DNA from: Nocardia kruczakiae NBRC 101016
GTDB taxonomy: Bacteria; Actinomycetota; Actinomycetes; Mycobacteriales; Mycobacteriaceae
Assembly: GCF_001612965.1 (NCBI RefSeq)
Contig: NZ_BDBL01000007.1
Coordinates: forward strand, 124,001-188,000
Direction of reading: 5' to 3'
Length of the DNA stretch: 64,000 bases
Shown here: one piece after another, positions 17,644 to 27,214 of the stretch
Position numbering within the stretch: the stretch's first letter is position 1
Layout of the letters: every line of letters starts with the position of its first letter
The notes under the pieces: model-generated
Database searches by the model: none
Seen by the model: the letters and a program-made list of their open reading frames with translations, nothing else
Told to the model about the DNA's origin: nothing
Made by a program: the position numbers and the translations under genes

Positions 17644-20598
17644 GTGGCGGATCTGTTGACCGTGCGCGGAGCTCGGGAGCACAACCTGAAGGGAGTGGAC
17701 CTCGACCTGCCACGCGACAGCCTCATCGTGTTCACCGGACTCTCCGGATCCGGTAAATCGAGCCTCGCCTTCGACACCATCTTCGCCGAGGGTCAGCGCC
17801 GCTACGTCGAGTCGCTGTCGGCGTACGCGCGCCAGTTCCTGGGGCAGATGGACAAGCCCGATGTGGATTTCATCGAGGGACTCTCCCCGGCGGTGTCGAT
17901 CGACCAGAAGTCGACCAACCGCAATCCGCGCTCGACCGTCGGCACCATCACCGAGGTCTACGACTATCTGCGCCTGCTGTACGCCCGCGCCGGAACGCCG
18001 CACTGCCCGGTCTGCGGTGAGCTGATCGCCAAGCAGACCCCGCAGCAGATCGTGGATCAGGTGCTGGAGATGGAGCCCGGCACCCGCTTCCAGGTGCTGG
18101 CTCCGGTGGTGCGGACCCGCAAGGGCGAATTCGTGGACCTGTTCGACCAGCTCAACACCCAGGGGTACTCCCGGGTGCGCGTCGACGGTGTGGTGTATCC
18201 GCTCACCGAGCCGCCGAAGCTGAAGAAGCAGGAGAAGCACGACATCGAGGTCGTGATCGACCGGCTGGCGGTGAAGCCGACTTCCAAACAGCGACTGACG
18301 GATTCGATCGAGACGGCGCTGCGGCTGGCCGACGGCATCGTGGTCCTGGACTTCGTCGACCGCGACGAGCACGCCCACGACCGCGAGCGGCGGTTCTCCG
18401 AGAAACTGGCCTGCCCGAACGGTCACCCCCTCGATATCGAGGATCTGGAACCGCGGTCGTTCTCCTTCAACTCGCCCTACGGCGCCTGCCCGGACTGCAC
18501 CGGTCTCGGCATTCGCAAGGAGGTCGATCCGGATCTGGTGGTACCCGATCCGGAACTGAGCCTCAACGACGGCGCGATCGCCCCGTGGTCGCGCGGGCAG
18601 ACCGCCGAATACTTCAACCGGTTGCTGTCCGGGCTGTCCGAGGCGATCGGCTTCTCGATGGACGCGCCGTGGAACACGTTGCCGCTCAAGGCCCGTAAGG
18701 CGGTACTCGAGGGCAGCTCCGACCAGGTGCACGTGTCCTACACCAACCGCTACGGCCGCAAGCGGTCGTATTACGCCGATTTCGAGGGCGTGATGCCGTT
18801 CCTGCAGCGGCGGCTGGAGAGCACCGAATCCGAGCAGATGAAGGAGCACTACGACGGGTACATGCGCGATGTGCCGTGCCCGGTCTGTAGCGGTGCGCGA
18901 CTGCGCCCGGAGATTTTGGCCGTCACGCTCAACGCCGAGGGCGGGCGCCGCTCCATCGCCGAGGTGTGTGATCTCTCGATCCGCGACTGCTCACGCTTCC
19001 TGAACTCGCTCGAGCTGGGGGAGCGGGAGGCCGCGATCGCCGGTCAGGTACTCAAGGAGATTCAGGCCCGGCTGGGCTTCCTGCTCGACGTCGGCCTGGA
19101 ATATCTGACGCTGTCGCGGGCGGCGGCGACGCTGTCCGGCGGTGAGGCGCAGCGCATCCGGCTGGCCACCCAGATCGGCTCGGGGCTGGTCGGCGTGCTG
19201 TACGTGCTGGACGAGCCGTCCATCGGCCTGCACCAGCGCGACAACCGGCGTCTGATCGAAACCCTCACGCGGCTGCGCAATCTCGGCAATACGCTGATCG
19301 TGGTCGAACATGACGAGGACACCATCCACTCCTCGGACTGGGTCGTCGACATCGGCCCGCTGGCCGGCGAGCACGGCGGCCAGGTCGTCTACAGCGGCCC
19401 GTACCCGGGACTGCTCGAGGATCCGAACTCGCTGACCGGCGCCTACCTGTCCGGTCGCGAGGTGATCGAGGTGCCGCTGGTGCGCCGGCCGGTGTCGAAG
19501 AAGAAGCAGCTCACCGTGGTCGGGGCGAACGAGCACAATCTGCGCGGTATCGACGTGGCCTTCCCGCTCGGCGTGCTGACGTCGGTGACGGGCGTCTCCG
19601 GCTCCGGGAAGTCGACGCTGGTCAACGACATTCTGGCGACCGTCCTGGCGAACAAGCTCAACGGTGCGCGACAGGTGCCCGGCCGGCACACCCGGATCAA
19701 CGGGCTCGACCATCTCGACAAGCTGGTGCAGGTCGACCAGTCGCCGATCGGACGCACCCCGCGTTCGAACCCGGCCACCTACACCGGCGTCTTCGACAAG
19801 ATCCGGACCCTGTTCGCGGCCACCACCGAGGCCAAGGTGCGCGGCTATCAGCCGGGCCGGTTCTCCTTCAACGTCAAGGGCGGGCGGTGTGAGGCCTGTT
19901 CCGGCGACGGCACGTTGAAGATCGAGATGAACTTCCTGCCGGATGTGTACGTGCCCTGCGAGGTGTGCCACGGCGCCCGCTACAACCGGGAAACCCTCGA
20001 GGTGCACTACAAGGGCAAGACCATCGCCGAGGTACTCGACATGTCGATCGAGGAGGCGGCCGAATTCTTCGAGCCGGTCACCTCGATCCACCGTTACCTC
20101 AAGACGCTGGTCGATGTCGGCCTGGGATATGTGCGGCTGGGCCAGAGCGCCCCGACGCTGTCCGGTGGTGAGGCGCAGCGCGTGAAACTGGCCGCCGAGC
20201 TGCAGAAGCGCTCGACCGGGCGCACGGTCTACATCCTCGACGAGCCGACCACCGGCCTGCACTTCGAGGACATCCGCAAACTGCTCGCGGTGATCAACGG
20301 ATTGGTCGACAAGGGCAATACGGTGATCGTCATCGAACACAACCTGGACGTCATCAAGACCTCCGACTGGGTGATCGATATGGGTCCCGAGGGCGGCTCC
20401 GGTGGTGGCACCGTGATCGCAGAGGGCACCCCGGAAGACGTTGCGGCCGTTGCCGACAGCTACACCGGTCAGTTCCTGCGCGAGGTCCTCGACAAGCCGG
20501 CCGCACCGAAGAAGACGACCAGGGCCAAGAAGGCGACGGCTGCCAAGTCGGCGGCTGCGAAGCCGGCCGGGCGCCGCAAGACCGCCGCCGTCGGCTGA
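17644..20598 (+). CDS. uvrA: Excinuclease ABC subunit A
   Basis: 984-aa damage-recognition ATPase of nucleotide excision repair. It dimerises, finds lesions and delivers UvrB. It has two ABC ATPase modules: Walker [10 protein letters not shown] near 32-40 and [11 protein letters not shown] near 650, and signature motifs [12 protein letters not shown] and [12 protein letters not shown]. Zinc-binding cysteines are in [25 protein letters not shown] and CEACSGDG with [10 protein letters not shown]. The last 35 residues form a Lys/Ala/Pro-rich basic tail ([18 protein letters not shown]), an extension common in actinobacterial nucleic-acid-binding proteins. GTG 17644 follows GAAGGGACAGCC. It ends at a bidirectional terminator. 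Confidence 0.97.
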   Translation: MADLLTVRGAREHNLKGVDLDLPRDSLIVFTGLSGSGKSSLAFDTIFAEGQRRYVESLSAYARQFLGQMDKPDVDFIEGLSPAVSIDQKSTNRNPRSTVGTITEVYDYLRLLYARAGTPHCPVCGELIAKQTPQQIVDQVLEMEPGTRFQVLAPVVRTRKGEFVDLFDQLNTQGYSRVRVDGVVYPLTEPPKLKKQEKHDIEVVIDRLAVKPTSKQRLTDSIETALRLADGIVVLDFVDRDEHAHDRERRFSEKLACPNGHPLDIEDLEPRSFSFNSPYGACPDCTGLGIRKEVDPDLVVPDPELSLNDGAIAPWSRGQTAEYFNRLLSGLSEAIGFSMDAPWNTLPLKARKAVLEGSSDQVHVSYTNRYGRKRSYYADFEGVMPFLQRRLESTESEQMKEHYDGYMRDVPCPVCSGARLRPEILAVTLNAEGGRRSIAEVCDLSIRDCSRFLNSLELGEREAAIAGQVLKEIQARLGFLLDVGLEYLTLSRAAATLSGGEAQRIRLATQIGSGLVGVLYVLDEPSIGLHQRDNRRLIETLTRLRNLGNTLIVVEHDEDTIHSSDWVVDIGPLAGEHGGQVVYSGPYPGLLEDPNSLTGAYLSGREVIEVPLVRRPVSKKKQLTVVGANEHNLRGIDVAFPLGVLTSVTGVSGSGKSTLVNDILATVLANKLNGARQVPGRHTRINGLDHLDKLVQVDQSPIGRTPRSNPATYTGVFDKIRTLFAATTEAKVRGYQPGRFSFNVKGGRCEACSGDGTLKIEMNFLPDVYVPCEVCHGARYNRETLEVHYKGKTIAEVLDMSIEEAAEFFEPVTSIHRYLKTLVDVGLGYVRLGQSAPTLSGGEAQRVKLAAELQKRSTGRTVYILDEPTTGLHFEDIRKLLAVINGLVDKGNTVIVIEHNLDVIKTSDWVIDMGPEGGSGGGTVIAEGTPEDVAAVADSYTGQFLREVLDKPAAPKKTTRAKKATAAKSAAAKPAGRRKTAAVG

Positions 20599-20611
20599 GC
20601 CCCGAGCATCG

Positions 20612-20649
20612 CGCGACGGACTCGCCAGGTTTCCGGTGGGTCCGTCGCG
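20612..20649. terminator. Bidirectional terminator after uvrA
   Basis: 10-bp perfect outer stem CGCGACGGAC / GTCCGTCGCG, with an inner pairing CGCC/GGTG around an 8-nt centre. It lies between the convergent stops of uvrA (20598) and the unknown gene ending at 20659. Confidence 0.75.
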
Positions 20650-20658
20650 TCTGGACGT

Positions 20659-21957
20659 TCAGACGGCGTCCCAGCTGTCGGCGCCACGGCGCCGGCCGAG
20701 CTGCCGACGCCGGAAGAAGACCTCTTCCACCGAGACCGAACTGGCGGCCACCGCGCCGGCCACCGTGGTCAGCCGCGGGTCGTCGCCGCGTTCGTCCAGA
20801 TGCCATTGCACACCCGCGCGGCGCTCCGGCGGCAGCATCGCCCAGCGGCTGCCGATCCGCGTCTGGACCGAATGATCACCGGTGGCAACGATATCCAGCA
20901 GGACGGGCCATAGATCGGCCTCGGTGGCGTGCGAGGGCAGGGCCGCGATGGTGGCATCGGACTGCTGCGCGAGCATATCGGCCAGCGCCGGCCGCATCGT
21001 GGGATCGAGCTGTGCCAGCAGGGCGAACAATCCGCGCCAGGGTGCCGGATCGGAGCAGCCCTCCAAGCCCTGCAGCAGGGCGGCGGTGACCGCGGTATCG
21101 GTGAAGATCGGCAGTGCCGCCATCGAAGCCAGGGCGGCCGGACGCAAGGTGTCGAAGAAGACGGCCATATCGCGCACTGCTCGCCCGTGGATCGCGGTCG
21201 TCACCAGATTGCCCAGCACGGCGGGCGTCCCGAGGCCCAGCACGATATCGCCGACATCGGCGACGACGTCGGTGTCGCAGCGCGCGAAGATCGACAACGC
21301 CGCCAGCCGCAGTTCCGGCGACCCGTGCAGGACGGTCTGGATCATGCGCGGCATCCGGCGCGCCGGGCCGTTCAGCAACTGGCGCAGCACCGCAGTCAGG
21401 GCGCTGGTCGAGAACGCGAACGATGCCGAGAAGATCAGGCCTTCGTCGTCGGGCACGCCGCGCTCCACGGCCTCGATCAACCGTGGCGAGGCATAACCGA
21501 GAAACGGTCCGGCGGTGATGTAGTCGCGCCGGCGCAGCACCTCGTTGACGATCTGCACGATCGGTTCCGGCGGCGCGATATCGGCCAGTTCGCCGACCGT
21601 GCGCGGATCCAGATACGGCGCGCAGTCGGCGGCGTAGCCGACGCCCAGCAGCGCGACGGTTTCGGCGGCCTTCTTCGGATGGTCGACGCCCACCGCGCCG
21701 GCCGCGCGCCCGGTCAGCGCCGGCGGCACCAGCTTCTGCACCAGCGGCATCGAGATGCCGAGCGGGATGATCGGCACCAATCTGCTTATGCGCTTGAAGG
21801 TTTCGGCATGCTGATCGAAGACGATCGCCGCCATTCGCTGCTGTAATTCGTGCAGATTCCCGGCGCCGAGCCGTTCCAGATGCGCGAGCCGTTCCGGCGG
21901 TACGTGCAGGGTGCGGGCGAGCAGGATGAGCTGGGCGCGTGTTACCGGATCCGTCAT
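20659..21957 (-). CDS. Unrecognised alpha-helical repeat-like protein
   Basis: 432 aa, no family I recognise. It begins MTDPVTRAQLILLARTLHVP, has one hydrophobic stretch with glycine/proline (RLVPIIPLGISMPLVQKLVPPALTG), and continues as many short amphipathic Leu/Ala-rich helices, which suggests an alpha-solenoid (HEAT or MgtE-N-like). The tail ends FFRRRQLGRRRGADSWDAV and is basic. The start overlaps the stop of the upstream 73-aa gene (TGATG), so translation is coupled and the two products probably work together. No catalytic motif is visible. It could be a scaffold or adaptor; this is inference. Confidence 0.75.
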   Translation of the reverse strand: MTDPVTRAQLILLARTLHVPPERLAHLERLGAGNLHELQQRMAAIVFDQHAETFKRISRLVPIIPLGISMPLVQKLVPPALTGRAAGAVGVDHPKKAAETVALLGVGYAADCAPYLDPRTVGELADIAPPEPIVQIVNEVLRRRDYITAGPFLGYASPRLIEAVERGVPDDEGLIFSASFAFSTSALTAVLRQLLNGPARRMPRMIQTVLHGSPELRLAALSIFARCDTDVVADVGDIVLGLGTPAVLGNLVTTAIHGRAVRDMAVFFDTLRPAALASMAALPIFTDTAVTAALLQGLEGCSDPAPWRGLFALLAQLDPTMRPALADMLAQQSDATIAALPSHATEADLWPVLLDIVATGDHSVQTRIGSRWAMLPPERRAGVQWHLDERGDDPRLTTVAGAVAASSVSVEEVFFRRRQLGRRRGADSWDAV

Positions 21958-22178
21958 CAGTCCAGCAGGTTCCCGAACATGATCTTCTTCGCCGGCGTGC
22001 GCAGCGGTCGCGGCAGGGCGCTGATCATCGCGTCCACCGACTGCGACAGCGCCGTCGACTCCTCCTGACGTGCCTGCGTGAACAGCAGCAACAGGTCGGC
22101 GCACTCGTGATCGGTCAGTAGATCCGTGGCGGCGGTCGGGCCGCCGAGTTCGTGGTCCAGATCTCTTCTGGCGGTCAT
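21957..22178 (-). CDS. Small acidic protein coupled to the downstream unknown gene
   Basis: 73 aa, MTARRDLDHELGGPTAATDL, helical, with Asp/Glu in the first half and basic residues at the end (RPLRTPAKKIMFGNLLD). Unknown family. ATG 22178 has GGGG about 7 bases upstream; a GTG seven codons earlier (22199) is an alternative start. Its stop shares a base with the start of the 432-aa gene, which supports it as real. It is divergent from the nitronate monooxygenase-like gene at 22377. Confidence 0.65.
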   Translation of the reverse strand: MTARRDLDHELGGPTAATDLLTDHECADLLLLFTQARQEESTALSQSVDAMISALPRPLRTPAKKIMFGNLLD

Positions 22179-22376
22179 GCTGCACCCCGATATCGTCACG
22201 TCTTCCGCTGGAACGTACCCAGGAAGACATTCGGCGAATCATAGAGGGTGGCTACCGTGTGGCGACGGCGAAAATGCCCGGATTGGGGCAAGTCACCGCG
22301 CGAAGTGGGTGGTGCTCGAGCGCGATAACGACCAACCGGTCCGCGCGCCGCCGCACACACCTGCGACGATCGGGGT

Positions 22377-23345
22377 ATGCCGATCCCGACCGCGTTCACC
22401 GAAATCCTCTCCGTCCGCCACCCGATCGTGTCCGCGCCGATGGGTGGGGAAGCGGGCGGTGCGCTGGCCGCCGCGGTGTCCGAGGGTGGCGGCCTGGGGC
22501 TCATCGGTGGCGGTCGCGGCGATCGGGAATGGGTCGAGCGCGAACTGCGACTGGTACGCGAGAACACCACCGCGCCATGGGGAGTCGGCTTTTTGAGCTG
22601 GGCGATCGACCGGACCGTCCTGGACCACGCGCTGTCGTTCGACCCCGCGGCGGTCCTGTTGTCCTTCGGCGATCCGCTGCCCCTGGCCGCGACCGTCCGG
22701 GACGCCGGTGCGGTGTTGATCGTCCAGGTCACCGATGCCGACGAGGCGCGCCGGGCGCTGGACGCGGGCGCGGATGTGCTGGTGGCGCAGGGCAGCGACG
22801 CCGGCGGGCACTGCGCCGCCCAGGGCATCGGGACCCTCTCGTTCGTGCCGACGGTCGTCGATCTGGCGGGTGCGGTGCCGGTGCTCGCCGCCGGTGGCAT
22901 CGCCGACGGTCGCGCGATCGCGGCCGCCTTGGCGCTCGGCGCGGCGGGAGCGATGGTGGGCACCCGCTTCCAGGCGACCCACGAGGCCCTGGTGCCCGCC
23001 GAACTGGGCAAGGCCCTGGTGGATGCCACCGGCGGCGATACCGAGGTGAACTGGACCCTCGACATCGCGCGCGGCGCACCGTGGCCCGAGAAGTATCCCG
23101 CCCGCACGCTGCGCAACCCCTTCATCGACCGGTGGCGCGGGCGCGACGACGAACTGCGCACCGACGAGGCCGCCCTGCGCGAGTACCGTGACGCCGCCGC
23201 CCGCAACGACCTCACCGCGGTTCCGGTGTGGGCGGGCCAAGCCGTCGACCGGATCACCTCGATCGCTTCGGCCACCGAATTGGTGGGCGTTCTCGCCGCC
23301 GAGACCGAAGCGGCTCTGCGCCGAATCGCTGTGCGCGACAACTGA
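22377..23345 (+). CDS. Nitronate monooxygenase / NAD(P)H:flavin-dependent oxidoreductase
   Basis: 322-aa FMN-dependent TIM-barrel enzyme of the nitronate monooxygenase superfamily, expected to oxidise alkyl nitronates or related substrates. Diagnostic segments are PIVSAPMGGEAGGALAAAVS at the N-terminus, DVLVAQGSDAGGHCA (His in the catalytic region) near residue 140, VPVLAAGGIADGRAIAAALALGA (phosphate of FMN) and GAMVGTRFQATHEA. Length is normal. No neighbouring gene indicates the substrate. Confidence 0.88.
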   Translation: MPIPTAFTEILSVRHPIVSAPMGGEAGGALAAAVSEGGGLGLIGGGRGDREWVERELRLVRENTTAPWGVGFLSWAIDRTVLDHALSFDPAAVLLSFGDPLPLAATVRDAGAVLIVQVTDADEARRALDAGADVLVAQGSDAGGHCAAQGIGTLSFVPTVVDLAGAVPVLAAGGIADGRAIAAALALGAAGAMVGTRFQATHEALVPAELGKALVDATGGDTEVNWTLDIARGAPWPEKYPARTLRNPFIDRWRGRDDELRTDEAALREYRDAAARNDLTAVPVWAGQAVDRITSIASATELVGVLAAETEAALRRIAVRDN

Positions 23346-23534
23346 TCCGCGACGGACTCGTAAGCCGCGTTGCCCCGGTGGCCCGCCGGTTCGGCCGGGA
23401 CGCGTGATTCGCCCAGGGTGCTCGGGTGTCCGATCCGCCGACACGGCTGAGGAATGCAGGGGCTCGATGGTGGCCGGAATTCCGTGGCCGCTGATGCGCT
23501 GCGGCCGTTGACGACCGTACGTCCCGTCGGTCAC

Positions 23535-23566
23535 TATGAACACTCGTTCATGAACGCGTGTTCATA
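23535..23566 (+). promoter_or_regulatory. 32-bp near-perfect palindrome, probable TetR operator
   Basis: The left half starts TATGAACACTCGTTCA and the right half mirrors it as TGAACGCGTGTTCATA; only one base pair in each arm breaks the symmetry. It lies 20 bases before the methyltransferase start, overlapping the likely -10/+1 region. The tetR gene at 24420 is the second gene of the operon, so autoregulation is likely. Confidence 0.75.
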
Positions 23567-23586
23567 ATAATCGCGAGGAGACCGTG

Positions 23587-24414
23587 ATGACCCACATCGT
23601 CAACACCGCACAGTCCGAGGCGTGGAACGGATACGAGGGCGAACACTGGGCAGACCATGCCGGCCGCTACGACGCGGTGAACTCCGGAATCAACGAGCCG
23701 TTGCTGGCCGCGGCTCAGGTCGGGCCGGGAGATCGCGTCCTCGATATCGGTTGCGGGAACGGGCAATTGACGCGAGCGGCGGCGCGCAGGGCGGCCTCGG
23801 CGACCGGGGTCGACCTCTCCGGGCCGATGCTCGCGCGGGCGCGCCTGCTCGCCGAAGCCGAAGGCGTGCGCAATATTTCGTTCGAGCAGGGCGATGCCCA
23901 GGTGTTCGGCTTCGCACCCGGCTCCTACGAGGTGGCGATCAGCCGGTTCGGCATCATGTTCTTCGCCGACCCGGTGGCGGCGTTCACCAATATCGCCCGC
24001 GCGCTGGGCCCCGGCGGGCGGCTCGCGGTGGCGGTCCCGGCCATGGCGGACTCGGAGATCGCCGGCGTCTTCGCCGCCGCCGCGGCGCATCTGCCCGGCT
24101 TCGAGGTGGGACACGGCTTCGACGTCTTCGCCGATCCCGAGGCCGCCGCCGACCTGCTCGGCGCGGCCGGATTCGCCGGTATCGGGAACGAACTCGTCGT
24201 CACCGACAGCGTCTGGGGCGCGGACGTCGACGATGCCACCGAATTCGTCGTGGGCTGGGGGCCCGTCCGATATCACCGGCTGCGCAACGATTTCCGCACC
24301 GATGCCGAGGTCCGGGCAGCCGTCGCCGCCGCGCTCGCGCCGTACGCCGGTGACGGCCCGGTCCGGTTGCGCGCGGCCTCCCGGCTCGTCACCGCCACCG
24401 TCGCACTACCGTAA
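23587..24414 (+). CDS. Class I SAM-dependent methyltransferase
   Basis: 275-aa methyltransferase, UbiE/ArsM-like in layout. Motif I is VLDIGCGNGQLTRAAARR near residue 50, post-I GVDLSGPMLARAR, motif II FEQGDAQVFGFAP and motif III ALGPGGRLAVAVPA. A C-terminal half with ADLLGAAGFAGI is typical of small-molecule methyltransferases. Substrate unknown. GAGGAG precedes ATG 23587 (a GTG directly before it is also possible). A 32-bp palindrome sits just upstream and a tetR gene follows after five bases, so this is probably the regulated target of that TetR, for example in modifying an incoming compound. Confidence 0.87.
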   Translation: MTHIVNTAQSEAWNGYEGEHWADHAGRYDAVNSGINEPLLAAAQVGPGDRVLDIGCGNGQLTRAAARRAASATGVDLSGPMLARARLLAEAEGVRNISFEQGDAQVFGFAPGSYEVAISRFGIMFFADPVAAFTNIARALGPGGRLAVAVPAMADSEIAGVFAAAAAHLPGFEVGHGFDVFADPEAAADLLGAAGFAGIGNELVVTDSVWGADVDDATEFVVGWGPVRYHRLRNDFRTDAEVRAAVAAALAPYAGDGPVRLRAASRLVTATVALP

Positions 24415-24419
24415 TCCGC

Positions 24420-25034
24420 ATGTCACCCCGACGGGCGGCGGCGCTGCACGACCGCGACGACCGCGATCTGCGTGCCCATCTGATCGCCACGGCCGAGAAA
24501 TTGTTCGCCGAACAGGGCAGCGCCGGGCTCACCGTGCGCGCCATCGCGCGGGCGGCCGGGGTGTCCGACGGGGTGCTCTACAACCATTTCGCCGACAAGG
24601 AGGAACTGCTCGCCGCGGCGCTGCGGGCCCACGTGGAATCGGTGGATCGGAGCTTCCCGCCGCTGCCCGCCGCCGGGAGCGGCGATCTCGCGGAGAACCT
24701 GGCGGTGTGCCTGCGTCAGGGGCTGGCGCTGCATCAGGCGGTATTGCCGGTGTTCGCGGGCCTGATCACCCAGCCCGCGGTCCTGGCCAGATTCGCCGAA
24801 ATGCAAGGCCGGCAACGGATTTGGCGCGAGGAACTGGTCGTCTATCTGCGTGCCGAACGCGATCTGGGACGGCTGGCGGCCGATGCGGACGTCGATGCGG
24901 CCGCCGCCGTCCTGGTGGGCATCTGCCACGACGCGGTGCTGTCGTCGTTGCTGTCGGGAGCGTCGCGCCCGTTCGCGCCACCACCGGTCGATGCCGTCGT
25001 CGCCACCCTGCTGTCGGGGATCGCCGTGCGGTGA
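24420..25034 (+). CDS. TetR-family transcriptional regulator
   Basis: 204 aa. The N-terminal helix-turn-helix is seen in LTVRAIARAAGVSDGVLYNHFADKEELLAAALRAHVE (about 37-75), followed by a variable ligand-binding helical domain. ATG 24420 lies 5 bases after the methyltransferase stop, so the two form an operon. The likely operator is the palindrome at 23535-23566. Effector unknown. Confidence 0.9.
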   Translation: MSPRRAAALHDRDDRDLRAHLIATAEKLFAEQGSAGLTVRAIARAAGVSDGVLYNHFADKEELLAAALRAHVESVDRSFPPLPAAGSGDLAENLAVCLRQGLALHQAVLPVFAGLITQPAVLARFAEMQGRQRIWREELVVYLRAERDLGRLAADADVDAAAAVLVGICHDAVLSSLLSGASRPFAPPPVDAVVATLLSGIAVR

Positions 25035-25056
25035 ATCCCCGGCGCAGAACCTCAGC

Positions 25057-25431
25057 TCAGTAGACCGGCCCGGTGTACTTCTCGCCCGGTCCGGCGCCCG
25101 GCGCGTCCGGATGTGCCGACGACTCCCGGAACGCGCGCTGCAGCGACTGCAGACCCTCGCGGATGGGGCCGGCGTGCGGGCCCAGATATTCGACCGAGGC
25201 CGTCACCAGGCCGGCGAGGGCCGTGATCACGCGGCGGGCCTCGTCCAGATCGCGGCGAGGGCTGGAATCGGGATCCTCGTCGGCGAGGCCGAGCTTCTCG
25301 GCGGCCGAGCTCATCAGCATCACCGCGGCCCGGCTGATCACCTCGACGGCGGGGATGTCGGCCAGCTCCCGCACCGTTTCCTGATCGGCGGACTCACTCA
25401 GGGCCGACGGGTCGCCGGCATGCTCGCTCAT
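25057..25431 (-). CDS. DUF1844 protein upstream of infC
   Basis: 124 aa, PF08899 (DUF1844). The core is IPAVEVISRAAVMLMSSAAEKLGL and LDEARRVITALAGLVTASVEYLGPHAGPIREGLQSLQRAF. It is conserved in actinobacteria next to infC but has no known function. It is divergent from infC, with the long infC leader between them. Confidence 0.85.
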   Translation of the reverse strand: MSEHAGDPSALSESADQETVRELADIPAVEVISRAAVMLMSSAAEKLGLADEDPDSSPRRDLDEARRVITALAGLVTASVEYLGPHAGPIREGLQSLQRAFRESSAHPDAPGAGPGEKYTGPVY

Positions 25432-25632
25432 ATCCGTAGCATGTCATCGAGTTCGCGCCGACGAGTTGCGGGGGCGGCCGATTGGGAGTAGGGGCGCCTG
25501 CGGTGTTAAAGTGGTCGGCGACGACCGCCCCGGTCTCGTGTTGGAACCGATCCAGCGCATCGGCTCGGGGCTGTAAGTGGAGCCCGACTCCCACCATCGG
25601 CCGGCCTGCGTGCCAGGTTCGATGGTCCGGTC

Positions 25633-25652
25633 ACCCGCCGTATGCGGCGGGT
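25633..25652 (+). other. Leader hairpin 1 of infC
   Basis: Perfect 8-bp stem ACCCGCCG / CGGCGGGT with a TATG loop within the infC leader. It could be part of a switch with the attenuator downstream. Confidence 0.5.
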
Positions 25653-25731
25653 TCTCGCTCGGATCCGTCCGTGGCGAGGTCGAGGTGGCAGTCCTGTTGG
25701 TGGACGCCCGCGGCGACCGGTCGACATTCGG

Positions 25732-25765
25732 GCCCCGTGGCGGTGAAATACCGCAACGGGGCTTT
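25732..25765 (+). terminator. Attenuator-like terminator in infC leader
   Basis: Stem GCCCCGT / ACGGGGC, one mismatch, then GCGGT / ACCGC closed by GAAAT, followed by TTT. It ends about 70 bases before the infC start, so it would terminate the leader if formed. Confidence 0.6.
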
Positions 25766-25823
25766 CGTGTTGGGTATGGGGTTGCAGTTGTTGCTCGCGG
25801 TCGTTGGATGACACCGCTTGACC

Positions 25824-25834
25824 TAGGAGGCCCC

Positions 25835-25837
<3 letters not shown>
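25824..25837 (+). promoter_or_regulatory. infC RBS and AUC start codon
   Basis: TAGGAGG at 25824-25830, a 4-base spacer, then ATC at 25835-25837. The ATC is the first codon of the protein-conserved segment [11 protein letters not shown]. Rare AUU/AUC starts on infC allow IF3 to repress its own translation, as established in E. coli. Confidence 0.8.
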
Positions 25838-26488
<651 letters not shown>

Positions 26489-26500
26489 ACCGATACAGCA

Positions 26501-26531
26501 CCGGCGGTATCGCACGACGCGATGCCGCCGG
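26501..26531 (+). other. Hairpin between infC and rpmI
   Basis: 12-bp stem with one mismatch: CCGGCGG-T-ATCG pairs with CGAT-G-CCGCCGG around a 7-nt loop. It sits 23 bases before the rpmI start. In B. subtilis and E. coli L20 represses this operon by binding such leader structures, so this may be a similar site, or an attenuator. Confidence 0.55.
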
Positions 26532-26554
26532 AACGAGACAAGATTGAGGAATCC

Positions 26555-26749
26555 ATGCCGAAGATGAAGAGCCACAGCGGCACCTCGAAGCGATTCAAGG
26601 TGTCCGGTCGCGGCAAGCTGCTGCGCCAGCAGGCGAACCGTCGCCACCTGCTCGAGCACAAGTCCAGCCGCCGGACTCGTCGTCTGGACGGCACGGAGGT
26701 CGTCGCGCCCGCTGACGTCCGTCGCGTGAAGAAGCTGCTCGGTATCTGA
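26555..26749 (+). CDS. rpmI: 50S ribosomal protein L35
   Basis: 64-aa basic ribosomal protein, [24 protein letters not shown], the typical bacterial L35. ATG 26555 follows TTGAGGAATCC. Between infC and rplT as usual. Confidence 0.96.
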   Translation: MPKMKSHSGTSKRFKVSGRGKLLRQQANRRHLLEHKSSRRTRRLDGTEVVAPADVRRVKKLLGI

Positions 26750-26822
26750 GCGCGCTCGCGCACCGTTCCCTCTCCCAACCTGTGGGCGCCGCCGCGCCCC
26801 TCGATCGAACAAGGACTGACCA

Positions 26823-27203
26823 GTGGCACGCGTCAAAAGGGCCGTCAACGCTCAGAAGAAGCGCCGTTCCGTGCTCGAGGCCTCCAAGGGCTACCGCGGG
26901 CAGCGCTCGCGGCTGTACCGCAAGGCCAAGGAACAGCAGCTGCACTCGCTCACCTACGCCTACCGGGACCGCCGGGCGCGCAAGGGTGACTTCCGCAAGC
27001 TGTGGATCGCGCGCATCAACGCCGCGGCTCGGCTCAACGACATCACCTACAACCGCTTCATCCAGGGCCTGAAGGCCGCGGGTGTCGAGGTCGACCGCAA
27101 GATCCTCGCCGAGCTCGCCGTCTCCGACGCCGAGGCGTTCGCCGGCCTGGTGGCGGTGGCCAAGGCCGCCCTGCCGGAGGATGTCAACGCGCCGGCCGCC
27201 TGA
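26823..27203 (+). CDS. rplT: 50S ribosomal protein L20
   Basis: 126-aa ribosomal protein needed early in 50S assembly. It reads [28 protein letters not shown] at the N-terminus, then [59 protein letters not shown] 26823. The basic N-terminal arm enters the ribosome core, and L20 often autoregulates this operon. Confidence 0.97.
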   Translation: MARVKRAVNAQKKRRSVLEASKGYRGQRSRLYRKAKEQQLHSLTYAYRDRRARKGDFRKLWIARINAAARLNDITYNRFIQGLKAAGVEVDRKILAELAVSDAEAFAGLVAVAKAALPEDVNAPAA

Positions 27204-27214
27204 GCTGCGACCAG

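Larger units (their letters stand above)
25432..25834 (+). promoter_or_regulatory. Long structured leader of infC-rpmI-rplT
   Basis: About 400 bases between the DUF1844 gene and infC contain no well-supported gene. A frame on the plus strand is open through it into infC, but it has no RBS and the AUC start is better placed. The region holds a hairpin at 25633-25652 and an attenuator-like hairpin at 25732-25765. Arrangement, position and the known attenuation of IF3/L35/L20 operons in other bacteria suggest transcriptional or translational control of the operon. Confidence 0.55.

Noticed and set aside
25482..25811. 109-codon frame in the infC leader
   Set aside because: No RBS, Trp/Arg/Ser-rich, overlaps the attenuator hairpin.
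27002..27214. Upstream extension of the TrmH-family gene into rplT
   Set aside because: Translation is an out-of-frame read of rplT; conserved sequence starts after 27215.
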